Below, piece by piece: positions 10,875 to 20,405 of a DNA stretch of 64,000 bases. The position numbers and the translations under genes are program-made. This DNA is from Clostridium sp. NkU-1. Lineage in GTDB: Bacteria > Bacillota_A > Clostridia > Lachnospirales > Lachnospiraceae. The first letter of the stretch is position 1, and the number at the start of each line of letters is the position of its first letter. The notes under the pieces are model-generated. The model made no database searches, was not told the DNA's origin, and saw only the letters and a list, made by a program, of their open reading frames with translations. The DNA is taken from contig BBDR01000012.1 of the NCBI GenBank assembly GCA_001312405.1, forward strand, positions 78,352 to 142,351. The letters run 5' to 3'.

Positions 10875-11924
10875 TTAAGACTTCCCGGCATCATGAAGGT
10901 CCGTAAGAAGCATGGCATCACCAAAACTAAAGAAACGGTACTCCTCTTTAATGGCTTCCTCATAGGCATGAAGCACATGATCCCGCCCTGCAAGAGCGGA
11001 TACCAGCATCACCAGCGTAGATTCCGGCAAGTGAAAATTCGTGATCAGGCAATCCAGGAGCTTAAAACGGTATCCGGGATAAATAAAGATTTCCGTCCAC
11101 CCGCTTCCTGCCTTTAAAATCCCCTCTTCTGTGGAAGCAGATTCCACTGTACGGCAGCTGGTCGTTCCCACACAGACGATGCGGCCGCCATTTTTCTTCG
11201 CGTTATTGACCTTTTTCGCTTCTTCCTCTTCTATAATATAGAACTCAGAGTGCATATGATGGGCTTCGATCTCATCCACCTTTACCGGACGAAAGGTTCC
11301 AAGCCCTACGTGGAGAGTCACATGAGCGATGTCTACTCCCATATCTTCAATTTCCTTTAGCAGCTCTTTTGTAAAATGCAGACCCGCTGTAGGTGCAGCC
11401 GCTGATCCCTCATGCTTTGCATAAACCGTCTGATAACGGTTCTTGTCCTTTAGCTGGTGGGTAATGTAAGGAGGCAGAGGCATCTGTCCCAAACGGTCCA
11501 GTATCTCTTCAAAAATCCCTTCATAGGAGAACTGGATAAGACGGTTTCCTTCTTCCACCACATCGATTACGGTTCCCTTTAACAGGCCCTCCCCAAAGGA
11601 GATCACCGTTCCTATTTTTGCCTTTTTCCCAGGCTTTACAAGGGTTTCCCAAATGTCGTTTTCTCTTCTCTTTAATAAGAGAATTTCTATCTTCGCTTCG
11701 GTCCCCTCTTTCACTCCAAACAATCTTGCTGGAATGACCTTGGTATCATTGATGACCAGACAATCCCCTTTCCGTAAGTAGGAAAGGATGTCCCTAAAAT
11801 GTCTGTGCTGAATCTCTCCTGTGTGTTTATCTAATACCAGAAGCCTGGAAGCAGAACGGTCCTCAAGGGGATCCTGTGCAATCAGCTCCTGGGGCAGATC
11901 AAAATAAAAGTCCCTAACATTCAT
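10875..11924 (-). CDS. queA: S-adenosylmethionine:tRNA ribosyltransferase-isomerase
   Basis: Transfers and isomerises the ribosyl moiety of SAM onto preQ1-modified tRNA, making epoxyqueuosine at the wobble position of GUN-anticodon tRNAs. 349 residues. I choose the ATG at 11924 ([19 protein letters not shown]), which has AGGAG 10 bases upstream and matches family starts; the open frame to 12047 is only run-on. Family motifs include [39 protein letters not shown] and [16 protein letters not shown] [12 protein letters not shown]. The frame is intact. tgt is not adjacent. Confidence 0.95.
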   Translation of the reverse strand: MNVRDFYFDLPQELIAQDPLEDRSASRLLVLDKHTGEIQHRHFRDILSYLRKGDCLVINDTKVIPARLFGVKEGTEAKIEILLLKRRENDIWETLVKPGKKAKIGTVISFGEGLLKGTVIDVVEEGNRLIQFSYEGIFEEILDRLGQMPLPPYITHQLKDKNRYQTVYAKHEGSAAAPTAGLHFTKELLKEIEDMGVDIAHVTLHVGLGTFRPVKVDEIEAHHMHSEFYIIEEEEAKKVNNAKKNGGRIVCVGTTSCRTVESASTEEGILKAGSGWTEIFIYPGYRFKLLDCLITNFHLPESTLVMLVSALAGRDHVLHAYEEAIKEEYRFFSFGDAMLLTDLHDAGKS

Positions 11925-11988
11925 AAATCTGTATTCTCCTTTGCCAAAAATGCTCCTCTGCAGGGTGCCACGCAGAGAAGCATCTGTT

Positions 11989-12748
11989 TTACGTATTGTT
12001 TGTTTGGCTGCCTGAATCGGTTGTTTCTTCCGTCTCTTCCTTCTCATCCATCAGAATGTGATAGACAGCCAGAAGATTTTCGTCAGACTTTAAGGCCTTC
12101 TCAAGACTGTCGTTTACCTCTTTTGCCTGCTTTTGCACGGCATCAGACTTGTTTGCCCCTTCCATGAACTCAGACTGCTCTGCGCTGGTATCTGAAACCA
12201 GATAATAGCTTCCATCTGCTGCTGTTTTTACATAGCATACAACCATGCTGGGAGCTAAGGTTTCCGCCTGACGGAATTTGATATCAAATCTGGCATATAC
12301 CACGTATTCGTCCTCTTCCAATCCGGTCGCCGTATAGCATACCAGGTTCTCAAAACTCTGGTAGAATTTCACTTCTTCTTCCATTCTGGTTCCCTGTTCT
12401 CTCAGTTCCTCTTCCGAATAGGTATTACCATATACCTTTGAAAGAGCCTCTATATCGCAGGTTTTCCTGGCTTTAAAATAAGCTTCCATCAGATCATGAA
12501 TCGCCGGTATGGCCTCTTCCTGCAGCGTGATCTCTTTCTTTGCTGATGATGCCGTACTTTCATCCTCACCAGCAGATGAATCCACCGTAGATACATGAGC
12601 CGGATTATTACCTGTCTGCTGGGGCTTATCCAAAACAACAACGGCAAAAATCAGTATAATCGCTGCCAAGGGAAAAAAACAGAAACTTTAGCAGCCGTCT
12701 GCCATCTTCCTTGGAACACTTTTTCCATTTTTCAAATAAGTCCTTCAT
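11989..12748 (-). CDS. Hypothetical membrane-anchored protein
   Basis: Not assigned to a family I can name. With one base fewer in the seven-A run 12673-12679 the frame extends upstream to an ATG at 12748 with AGGAGG 10 bases before it, giving about 252 residues: a charged cytoplasmic N-terminus ([17 protein letters not shown]), one transmembrane helix near residues 22-42, a Ser/Thr/Glu-rich linker, then an extracytoplasmic domain of about 170 residues resembling the NTF2-like fold in character ([27 protein letters not shown]). The tail is Glu/Thr-rich. It ends 64 bases before queA and is read in the same direction. Confidence 0.75.
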
Positions 12749-12822
12749 ATGGGCTTGACCTCCTGGAGAATCAATCTCCTTTTTATTCTAACAAAAAAAA
12801 CAGACAAAAATCAACAAATACT

Positions 12823-12851
12823 ATTGCGCTTTAAAAGAATCTATAGTAGAA
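12823..12851 (+). promoter_or_regulatory. Probable sigma-A promoter of tRNA-Arg
   Basis: TTGCGC (-35) and TAGAAT (-10) with a 17-base spacer end about 10 bases before the tRNA. Confidence 0.6.
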
Positions 12852-12861
12852 TATAAAAGAT

Positions 12862-12933
12862 GCATCTGTAGCTCAGTGGATAGAGCAGTGGCCTCCGGAG
12901 CCGCGTGCGTAGGTTCGATTCCTATCAGATGCA
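12862..12933 (+). tRNA. tRNA-Arg(CCG)
   Basis: Full cloverleaf: acceptor GCATCTG paired with CAGATGC, D arm GCTC/GAGC, anticodon arm GTGGC-CTCCGGA-GCCGC with anticodon CCG, and a T arm with GTTCGATTC-like loop TTCGATT. CCA is not encoded. A T7 run follows directly and can act as terminator. The degraded integrase just downstream suggests that its 3' end served as an integration site. Confidence 0.95.
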
Positions 12934-13096
12934 TTTTTTTATTTGTCAATTTTTATTCCTCTAAAGGCCTTATTTTATAAGGACTTTCTCGTATTTATCA
13001 GCTTTTCGCGAATCTTCCCATTTCCCGGATTTTACTGGTTTCTACTGGTTTTTGCTGAAAGATAATGGGTCAGATTATGGGTCAAAAAAATCACCA

Positions 13097-13864
13097 TTAA
13101 ATCTTGGAGATACCGGACATTACATCTGTCATTTGATCATTCAAAACGTGGATATATGTGCTGTATGTAGTATTAATATCAGCGTGTCCTAAGAGTTTGC
13201 TGACAACGCTTATCTCTGTTCCTGCTTTTAACAGTATGGAAGCAAACGTATGTCTGAGCACATGAATTGTATAATCCTCCGCTCCTACCACACCAAGAAC
13301 GCTCTTAAAAGTCCGCAAAATATTCCTCTTAGATATATAGCAACTGTTTTCATCCAAAATTCGGCATAATCTCGGAAAGATGTGGATTCCACTTTTACAG
13401 TATATTTTGTCCTGTCCTCATTATATTCCTTAATTTTACGCTTTAGCTCTTTTTCATTTTGTCCCTACCAAAGCCAAAAATTCCCTGTAAATCAGCTTTG
13501 TTGTAGCTAGTGTCAAGATTTTTTTCGCAAAATGTATTTCAGCCGTTAGGTAGCCAGTGGTCAGCCGGCTATGATATCAGACTGATTCTGGAGATCCAAT
13601 TCTTTCAGATGCTCCATATTCATGTAGCGCTTTGTTCCCCATTGGGTTCCAGCTACGTGTCGCAGCTTTTATATTTCTTCTGCCATTCTTTGCAGATTCG
13701 TCCTGCACCCAAGTGCCATAACGACCATCACATAATTTTACAATATTAAATCTGTGGGTTTCTTTGACTTTTTGTATTAACCCAATATTAGCCTTTTCTG
13801 AAATTTCATTTAAATCAAGCATGCCACTTTCAACGGCATACTTTAAGATTTCTTCTTGAGTCAA
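13097..13864 (-). pseudogene. Degraded tyrosine integrase beside tRNA-Arg
   Basis: Pieces of one phage/ICE-type tyrosine recombinase appear in order on the minus strand. 13577-13864 has an N-terminal segment (MTQEEILKYAVESGMLDLN, then GRYGTWVQDESAKNGRR, as in integrase arm-binding domains). 13380-13450 retains core-binding residues (EYNEDRTKYTVKVESTSF). 13097-13357 carries the catalytic end with HVLRHTFASILLKAGTEIS, LLGHADINTTYSTYIHV, that is R, H and Tyr of the active site. Stops and frame changes lie between pieces and much of the core domain is missing, more than homopolymer errors explain. It is 164 bases from tRNA-Arg and oriented toward it, as in elements integrated at a tRNA. Confidence 0.82.
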
Positions 13865-14298
13865 TCAAACCACTCCTTCAACATTGTATAAATATATTTA
13901 ATAATAGCCTGAACTAACAATTGTTTGTAAGATTATAGCATAAATGGAAGCATGACGGTATTTCCACATTTTGGATATTCAAAAGTATATTTCGCGTAGC
14001 AAAATGTTTCATTTCCTTATAATATAAGACCCCTATTTCGCTTTCGTACAAATCTGAAATATCATAGGCAGTAAAACTTTTAATACCCTTTTCTTCCTAT
14101 ATGAATCTACCAAGGTGACCGTGACAACTGGGTATGGTGAACCTGATGTAATAACATAAAGTGAAAATCATAATACAGATAAATTGTAAGACTTTGTCGT
14201 TTCTCGTACAATAATGCGATATTATTTTTCTGTTAATTTAAGTAAATATGATATAATAGCATTAGTATTAGCAACAATTTAAAAAAAGGAGGAGAACA

Positions 14299-14905
14299 AT
14301 GCACAAAAAAATACATAAAATTAGCACGATTTTTTTATCTGTAATATTATCTTTATCACTTATGAATGTAGTTTTCGCCAAAGAAGTATCATACTATGGA
14401 GAACGTTCAATCACTGCTGAGCCAGAAGGAATAGTATTAGAAGTAGATTCCCAAGATGAGTTTGAAGCGCTAGTACAGGAGATTGAGGAAGGTAATGCAC
14501 GTGCCAATAAAATGTGGGAGGCAGCTAAATCTAGAGCTGTGTCTCCAAATAATGAATCATTTTTAGAAAATCCTTTAATTGCACCAAGGTCTTATGGATC
14601 TACAAACTATACATACAGGTTCGATAGTAACCATAAGATTGGGTTAATCCTTCGTTATGATACATCTTCTAGTGGAGGAGTAAAACATTTTACAGATGTG
14701 CATGATTTTTTTAGTTAAGCCACATAATGACTCTACTGGTGTTGATGATGTATATTGGGAGTATAGTTATTTAGACAGCAAACGTACTGTTGCTGTAAAT
14801 ACCTCCTTCATTGTATCGATTCTAAAAGATGATGGCTTATATCATAATTACGATGTTACAAAGTATATAGAATATTATGCTTCTGGTGGTGCTAATGGAT
14901 ATTAA
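14299..14905 (+). CDS. Secreted protein of unknown family
   Basis: The start has AGGAGG 7 bases upstream. A signal peptide (lysine-rich start, hydrophobic core, FAKE cleavage region near residue 27) is followed by an acidic helix (VDSQDEFEALVQEIEEG) and a beta-rich C-terminal domain (NYTYRFDSNHKIGLILRYD ... VYWEYSYLD). The frame shifts at the seven-T run 14706-14712; with six Ts the two halves read through to a stop at 14905, about 201 residues. Its last codons overlap the start of a tiny membrane protein. A TATAAT-like box stands near 14254. Low GC compared with the backbone suggests it arrived with the tRNA-Arg island. I do not recognise the family. Confidence 0.75.
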
Positions 14906-15078
14906 AAAAATACTTACTGCCTATACTTATATCATTATTTTCAGTACCTCTTAGTTATATAGCAACAAGACTTATGATGTCGGCACCATTTTTAGTTAAC
15001 TACAATACTACAGTGTGTCTGTTTACTTTATCATTTAATGTAACTTCCCTAATTTTAATAATTACTCAGAAAAAATAA
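14895..15078 (+). CDS. Small hydrophobic membrane protein overlapping the secreted protein gene
   Basis: The ATG at 14895 overlaps the upstream stop by 11 bases. As written the frame stops after 19 codons, but reading six rather than seven As at 14904-14910 gives a 60-codon frame with two hydrophobic segments (LLPILISLFSVPLSYIATRL and VCLFTLSFNVTSLILII) ending QKK. The stop at 15078 is followed 15 bases later by a terminator, which supports a real gene end. A secreted protein coupled to a small membrane partner recalls effector/immunity or bacteriocin-type pairs, but this is inference from layout only. Confidence 0.6.
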
Positions 15079-15092
15079 TTGCTAATACTATT

Positions 15093-15120
15093 GAGCATCG
15101 GACTATCCGGTGCTCTTTTA
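15093..15120 (+). terminator. Rho-independent terminator of the secreted-protein pair
   Basis: Perfect ten-base stem GAGCATCGGA/TCCGGTGCTC (one G-U) with a CTA loop followed by TTTTATT. Confidence 0.85.
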
Positions 15121-15201
15121 TTCTATTATTGGGGACTGAAATTATTTGATTGAAGTTTCTGATATTAGTTTCTTGGGTGTATCAGTACCTTACCATTTAA
15201 G

Positions 15202-15447
15202 CTACAGATAACAAAATCGCACTCCATTCAACACATTTAAGCGTCCATAAATCCATTTTAATTTCGTACCAAAACAAGTCTGCTCTAATACCATTACAAG
15301 CCCATTACGGGTCAAATAATAACGTGCATATTCATTATGGCAGCAGGTAATTCGTTTGGAAGTATTTAATTCTTTTGCGATTTCGTCAAGTGTCATATTC
15401 AAGGCGCCGTCTTGGCATCTTGTGCCACCATGTTTATACCCCCTCAA
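15202..15447 (-). CDS. Possible small HTH-like remnant
   Basis: An open frame of up to 81 codons contains a helix-turn-helix-looking stretch, LNMTLDEIAKELNTSKRIT, and a Cys/aromatic-rich remainder (YARYYLTRNGLVMVLEQ). No good ribosome site is seen and the C-terminal part does not look like a folded domain I recognise. It lies in the low-GC decayed island, so a fragment of a mobile-element regulator is likeliest. Confidence 0.3.
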   Translation of the reverse strand: MRGYKHGGTRCQDGALNMTLDEIAKELNTSKRITCCHNEYARYYLTRNGLVMVLEQTCFGTKLKWIYGRLNVLNGVRFCYL

Positions 15448-15524
15448 ATTTATTAAAAATTTTGCCGTTTTAAGTGTTTATCTCTTTATTTTTAACACAT
15501 ACTACTCTTAATTGGAGGTATCCC

Positions 15525-16520
15525 ATGTTTCCAGATAAGATTTATTACGAACCAGAATCCCTTGAATATGAGTTGGGTAAGTGTCTAAAGGAAAAATACA
15601 GCACGATTCCATGGATTCCTATTAAGAGCCACAATAAAATAGACGAGCTGCGAACCCGCCCAAACAGTGATTTTCCGGCCATGAAGCACCATCTCATCAT
15701 AGGAGTCCGCAAAACCCACAACTACGTTCCCAATCATAAAGTATCGGATTTTCTTGTACCTTATACCTCGTCCGGCTGCACCGCCATGTGCCACTACTGC
15801 TATCTGGTATGCAACTACAACAAATGCGCTTATTTGCGTTTGTTTGTAAACCGGGAGCAGATGCTGAAAAAAATCATGGACCACGGGGCCCGCTCTGAAA
15901 AAAATTATACCTATGAGATAGGAAGCAACAGTGATCTTGTTCTTGAAAATACTATAACCGGAAATCTGGCCTGGACAATTGAAAATTTCAGTAAGAGCAA
16001 CTATGGATTTCTCACCTTCCCAACGAAATTCAATAAGGTGGACCCCCTTCTTGGCATCAGCCACGGCGGACGTGTCATCATGCGGATGAGTGTCAACCCC
16101 CAGCCCATCATCACCCGGTTTGAACCGGGTACCTCCGGCTTAGATGCCAGAATTACCGCCTTAAACAGTATGTGTGACGCCGGATACCGGGTAGGACTTT
16201 TGATTGCTCCCATCATTATGACCGAAGACTGGAAAGATCTGTATTCTCAACTGATTGATACGCTCTCAGACCGGCTTTCCAAAAAGGTAAGGGAACAGGC
16301 ACCCATTGAAATCATTTTCATGACCTACAGCTATGTTCAAAACGCAATCAACACAGAGGCATTTCCTCAGGCAGAACGCCTTTATGACAAAGAACTCATG
16401 ACCGGGCGGGGAAGGGGAAAATACTGCTACCGTGATGATTTAAGAAGCGGCGGGGAACAGTTTTTAAGACAGCAAATCGAAGAAAAGCTAAGAGGGATGA
16501 CGATTTTATATGTAGTTTAA
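15525..16520 (+). CDS. splB: Spore photoproduct lyase (radical SAM)
   Basis: Repairs the thymine dimer 5-thyminyl-5,6-dihydrothymine formed by UV in dormant spores, during germination. 331 residues from the ATG at 15525, which has GGAGG 6 bases upstream; the longer open frame lacks a ribosome site. The radical SAM cluster motif is CTAMCHYCYL (C-x3-C-x2-C, residues about 85-93), and the partner cysteine region CNYNKCAYLRLFVN follows. C-terminal GRGRGKYCYRDD is typical of SplB. The frame is intact. It marks the host as a spore former. It lies inside the otherwise decayed tRNA-Arg neighbourhood, without splA. Confidence 0.93.
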   Translation: MFPDKIYYEPESLEYELGKCLKEKYSTIPWIPIKSHNKIDELRTRPNSDFPAMKHHLIIGVRKTHNYVPNHKVSDFLVPYTSSGCTAMCHYCYLVCNYNKCAYLRLFVNREQMLKKIMDHGARSEKNYTYEIGSNSDLVLENTITGNLAWTIENFSKSNYGFLTFPTKFNKVDPLLGISHGGRVIMRMSVNPQPIITRFEPGTSGLDARITALNSMCDAGYRVGLLIAPIIMTEDWKDLYSQLIDTLSDRLSKKVREQAPIEIIFMTYSYVQNAINTEAFPQAERLYDKELMTGRGRGKYCYRDDLRSGGEQFLRQQIEEKLRGMTILYVV

Positions 16521-17112
16521 AAACACACCCGACTGTTCTTTCTTCAGAAATTATATTATAATGTGAAGAGTATCAACAGATATACCTATTTGTGAGGCGA
16601 GTTGTTCTTGTGTTGTAGACTCCGAATTATTCGTTGTCTTAAATCTATTGTTACCATGCTCAACTCGCTATATAGGATTATAAGCATTTGCATATATATA
16701 CATAATTATTATATTCATATTCATTCTTTGTTTTATAATAACATTCGAACTCAATAATATATTTTTTTCAATATTATACATTTTTATTCACTATTAAGTA
16801 TTCTTCCTAAAACCCAACAAATCCTTATAACCTAAGCATTTTTTTCAATATTATATTATATTTTAATTGTATATATAATTATCGATTTATGCAAATATTA
16901 GTTCGGCAATGAGTTCGTGGCTTCATAGCATTTACAAGGCTTTTCGAATCATCTGGCAATTCAAAATCGTCACTTATTCACTCTAAATAGCCTATAATAA
17001 ACTCTCTTAAGTTATGGCACCATCAATACTTTTATTACGGCAACAGGACAAAAGGAAAAGCACCTCCTAAAGATTCCTCTCTGTCTGGTACTCTCTTAAT
17101 ATTACATTAATT
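16521..17112. other. AT-rich gene-free stretch
   Basis: About 590 bases of very low GC with no frame I can support on either strand. It holds runs of TATAT and several near-duplicate TTTTTTCAATATTATA motifs (around 16765 and 16848). It probably represents decayed island DNA downstream of splB. Confidence 0.6.
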
Positions 17113-17480
17113 AATAAAATCTTCTGGATCAATTTCCAGTCTGTCAAATAACTCTGTCCATTCATTGTCCGAATGTTGAAAATCTATATCTCCGTTGTCA
17201 CTGCCTCCATGCAGCCTATAGCACATGAATCAACAGTCATGTACATATCCAACATTTACATAAACTCATTATTGATCCATTGCTTGGCTCGACCTTAACT
17301 GATGAACGCAAAAAAATCATATTGCCTTCGGTAGTATTTTGGATTATAATCATTGTAATACCCTTGCAGAAAATAATTCAATGTCTGATCGACTCTTTCT
17401 GTCATCACGTCAACCATACCTAACATAGTAGGTTTTAAAGCAGCAGCCAATTCATTCATATCACTTACTCTCTTTGCCAT
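17113..17480 (-). pseudogene. Broken mobile-element gene of unknown function
   Basis: Starting at an ATG at 17480 after a GGAAGGAA ribosome site, the frame reads MAKRVSDMNELAAALKPTM ... KYYRRQYDFFAF and stops at 17295. A second piece in another frame near 17113-17240 reads LHGGSDNGDIDFQHSD and EWTELFDRLEIDPEDF before a natural stop. The two look like the ends of one small protein of the kind found in Clostridial prophages and conjugative elements; the middle is lost or scrambled. Function unknown. Confidence 0.5.
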
Positions 17481-17820
17481 AATTCTTTGTTCCTTCCTTT
17501 TCCGTTTTTTTACATCAAATGAAACCCTTGTTTCAAGATACACCTTTACAATGCCTCTAGAACGCGCTGGAATCGTCGTATTGACATTTGAAGCTAAGGT
17601 ATGGGAAAACTGTTTACGTTTACAGTTTAAGGCATTAAAATAAGCCCACATACTCCTATTTCTACAAGCATATGGACTTATTCAGATGCCAAATATGTTA
17701 ATGGGGCAATAATGGGTCAGATTGATCATTGCCTATGTCTAATCGTTGATTTTACGTTTCCAACCATTTTTCTATCTCTTACTGTATTTATTTGAAAGCG
17801 GAATCGCCACAGTTGTTCAA

Positions 17821-18069
17821 TTACCAATTTATCAGCTCCTGAAGTCTCTTCATGTCTCTATGCTCAAATCCCAGCTCTTTTAATGCCTTAAAAATACCTT
17901 CTGCGCATCCCCAATGCCTGTCTGATTTTCTCTGATTCCTTTCACATCTGTACATATCATCAATTTTAAAATACTGCCTTACAATTTCAAATTCTTTTCT
18001 TGACTGTTCTGCTAGTCTGATAGCCTCGTATAGCAAATTCTCACATATAGAAGTTTCATGTTGTGTCAT
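17821..18069 (-). CDS. Small hypothetical protein, mobile-element type
   Basis: 82 residues with AGGAGG 8 bases before the ATG. Mostly helical and charged (ENLLYEAIRLAEQSRKEFE, RHWGCAEGIFKALKELGF), cytoplasmic, no domain I can name. The strong ribosome site and intact frame support a real gene. Its neighbours suggest membership of the decayed island between tRNA-Arg and the DUF5688 gene. Confidence 0.6.
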   Translation of the reverse strand: MTQHETSICENLLYEAIRLAEQSRKEFEIVRQYFKIDDMYRCERNQRKSDRHWGCAEGIFKALKELGFEHRDMKRLQELINW

Positions 18070-18288
18070 AGTGCAATCCTCCTTGTGCTAAACTATAATA
18101 TAATTTTAATAGCATAGGGAATGGTAATAATTTCCAGTTTCAGCACAAGACTTGCTTTTCAGTTACTCAAAATAACCCTGTTTCCCCTATTCAGAGGAAA
18201 AAATAATATTGTCTTTTACCTGCACTTCTATTACTACTGTAATTCTGCAACAAGCAGTTTACATAAACAAAACTAAGGAGGTATACAT

Positions 18289-19252
18289 ATGCTATACGAA
18301 ACATTTCTGGAAACTGTAAAACAATCTATGAAAGAAAGGCTGGGGCCGGAATTCACCTTATTGCTCCAACCCATCACCAAGAACAACGCTTATCCTTCAT
18401 GGGCTTTGCATCAGGAAAGCGGACGAACGGGCAGCCCCCACCATCTATTTAAACCATTTCTATGAGTCATATCAAAAGGGCAGACCTTTTCATGCCATCC
18501 TGGATGACATCATGGCTCTTTACCAAAACAGTCCTCTGCCGGATAACCTTCCCATTGAAGAATTCCTGTCACAGGAACAGATCATGGAAAAAGTCATCTT
18601 CCGCCTTATCAATGAGCCGGCCAACCGGGAACTACTAAAAGAAATCCCACATATTACCTATCCGGAGCTGGATCTTTCCATTATATTCTACATTTCCTTT
18701 CAAAAAGACGAAGACAGTCTCATTACCGCCCTCATCCACAACCGTCATCTAAAAGCCTGGAACCGGTCTGCAGAAGACATACACCTGGCAGCCAGATTAA
18801 ATACTCCCCGCCTTTTTCCTTCCCGCATCCGCTCTCTTCCCGAAGCCATAAAAGATATTATAACAAGGTCATCCGAGCACGAAATAAATGAAGATGCCAT
18901 AGAAGAGTTCTTTAATGCTTCCCCCCTGTCTCCTCCCATGTATGTGCTGTCCAATTCCTCTGGAATAAGCGGGGCCGGCTGCCTGCTTTATGAAGGCATA
19001 TTAAAAGACTTCGCATCATGCAGCGGCAGCGATTTGATCATACTGCCCTCCAGCATTCACGAAGTCCTTATCATTCCATATAGTGAAACTATCTCTTTTG
19101 ACGAATTAGCAGAAACCGTTTTCTCCATTAACCAGGAAGAAGTACCGGAAGAAGACCGTCTGTCCAATCACATCTATTTCTATTCCAGAAGCAGCGATAA
19201 GCTGACCATTGCATTCACTTCTTCTGCCCCAATCGGAACAAAGAATCCATGA
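18289..19252 (+). CDS. DUF5688 family protein
   Basis: Start ATG at 18289 with AGGAGG 7 bases upstream (MLYETFLETVKQSMKERLG). The frame changes near 18370, after which the sequence reads through GLCIRKADERAAPTIYLNHF and LDDIMALYQ to the stop at 19252, about 320 residues. The length and the N-terminal pattern fit DUF5688, a family common in Lachnospiraceae and often located near phage-like or accessory genes; its role is not known. No signal peptide or membrane segment. Its 3' end overlaps the convergent thrE small-subunit gene by 38 bases. Confidence 0.75.
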
Positions 19253-19634
19253 TAAAAATAGCCATTGCTATGGCACCTGAAATCTGAAGTGTTTCCACCA
19301 GATAATGGCTGGAAAGCTCCGGGTTATTTGCAATCACATATGACACGCTCCGGTAAATGGACGCTCCTGGAACCGACGGCAGGATGCCTGCCACCAGAAA
19401 CACCGTGACCGGAGCTTTAAAAATCCGCGCAAAGATATGGCTGGATAAAGCCACCAGCAGACTGGATAAAAAAGCCGCGGCAATGACAGACCCGGCTGCG
19501 GCATGCACCAAAAGATAGACAAGCCAACTGGCCGCGCCGATTCCTCCCGCTAAAACTACATGCTTCTTTGGAAGCTCCAAAATCAGAGAAAAGCTGATAA
19601 CAGCCAGGAAAGCCCCAATCGTCTGTACTACCAT
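19215..19634 (-). CDS. Threonine/serine exporter small subunit, ThrE C-terminal type
   Basis: Membrane protein of 139 residues with four or five helices, matching the C-terminal half of Corynebacterium ThrE (DUF3815/ThrE_2), found in Firmicutes as a separate gene. It should pair with the larger N-terminal subunit encoded just upstream to export threonine or serine. The start at 19634 has AGGAGG 6 bases upstream and overlaps the upstream stop. The motif ILPSVPGASIYRSVSYVI is typical. The frame is intact. Confidence 0.85.
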   Translation of the reverse strand: MVVQTIGAFLAVISFSLILELPKKHVVLAGGIGAASWLVYLLVHAAAGSVIAAAFLSSLLVALSSHIFARIFKAPVTVFLVAGILPSVPGASIYRSVSYVIANNPELSSHYLVETLQISGAIAMAIFIMDSLFRLGQKK

Positions 19635-20405
19635 GAAAGCCCTCCTGTCAGCCACTGAAATAAGCCCATGCCCGCTCCCACGCCTGCTGCCACTGCCAGA
19701 GCGATCACTACCGCCTCCATGATCCTGGCTGTTCCCGATGCATAGTCTCCATTTAAGGTATCCCTAATCGCCGTTGTGAATATAACACCAGGAACCAGAG
19801 GCATGATTGCACCGATGATGATAATGTCACTTTTGATTCCAGGCATAAGCCATTGTTCCATAAACAGGGTGGTAATTGCAATTAAGAACGCGCAGACTCC
19901 ATTGGCGCAGAAGTCATTGAGCCTGATCCTTACAGAAACCTCCATGGCTGCTGCTAAGGAAAAACCGGTCACAGCCGCTGCCAGGCAGTCCCTTGCTCCT
20001 CCGCCCAAAAGCAGAGTAAAAAACACTGCCACACCCATGACTCCAACATCCTTTAGTCTCCTGCCGTACTGAACCGAATTCTGAATCTCCTTCAGCCTGC
20101 CATAAGCTTCCTCCACGGTTATGCGGTCCTCACAGAGCATTCTGGAAACATCATTGACCAGATAGACCCTGTTTAAGTTGGTGGATCTTATAGTAACCCT
20201 TCTGGCTACGGTTATCGCCTCAATGGCAGGATCGTTAAGGGACGCAAAGATCCCTGTGGAAAAAAACAATGGCTTCCGCAGAATCTCTGCCCGCCTTTCG
20301 TAAAATGTGGTCAATGGTATTCTCCACCCGGTAAATTTCCGCTCCGCTCACCAGCATAATCTCACCAGCCAGAACCGCAGTTTCCACAAGCAGCTTATCA
20401 TTCAT
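19628..20405 (-). CDS. Threonine/serine exporter large subunit, ThrE N-terminal type (DUF1212)
   Basis: About 258 residues. N-terminal cytoplasmic domain with the family segment LVSGAEIYRVENTIDHIL, then five helices including LVPGVIFTTAIRDTLNGDY. The frame shifts at the seven-A run 20260-20266; one base fewer gives EAIVFSTGIFASL, a family-typical join. The ATG at 20405 overlaps the feoB stop as ATGA, so translation is probably coupled to feoB. The two ThrE halves together would form the exporter. Co-transcription with ferrous iron uptake is unusual. Confidence 0.85.

Noticed and set aside
15585..16064. 159-codon minus-strand frame inside splB
   Set aside because: Shadow of the conserved splB gene; no ribosome site.
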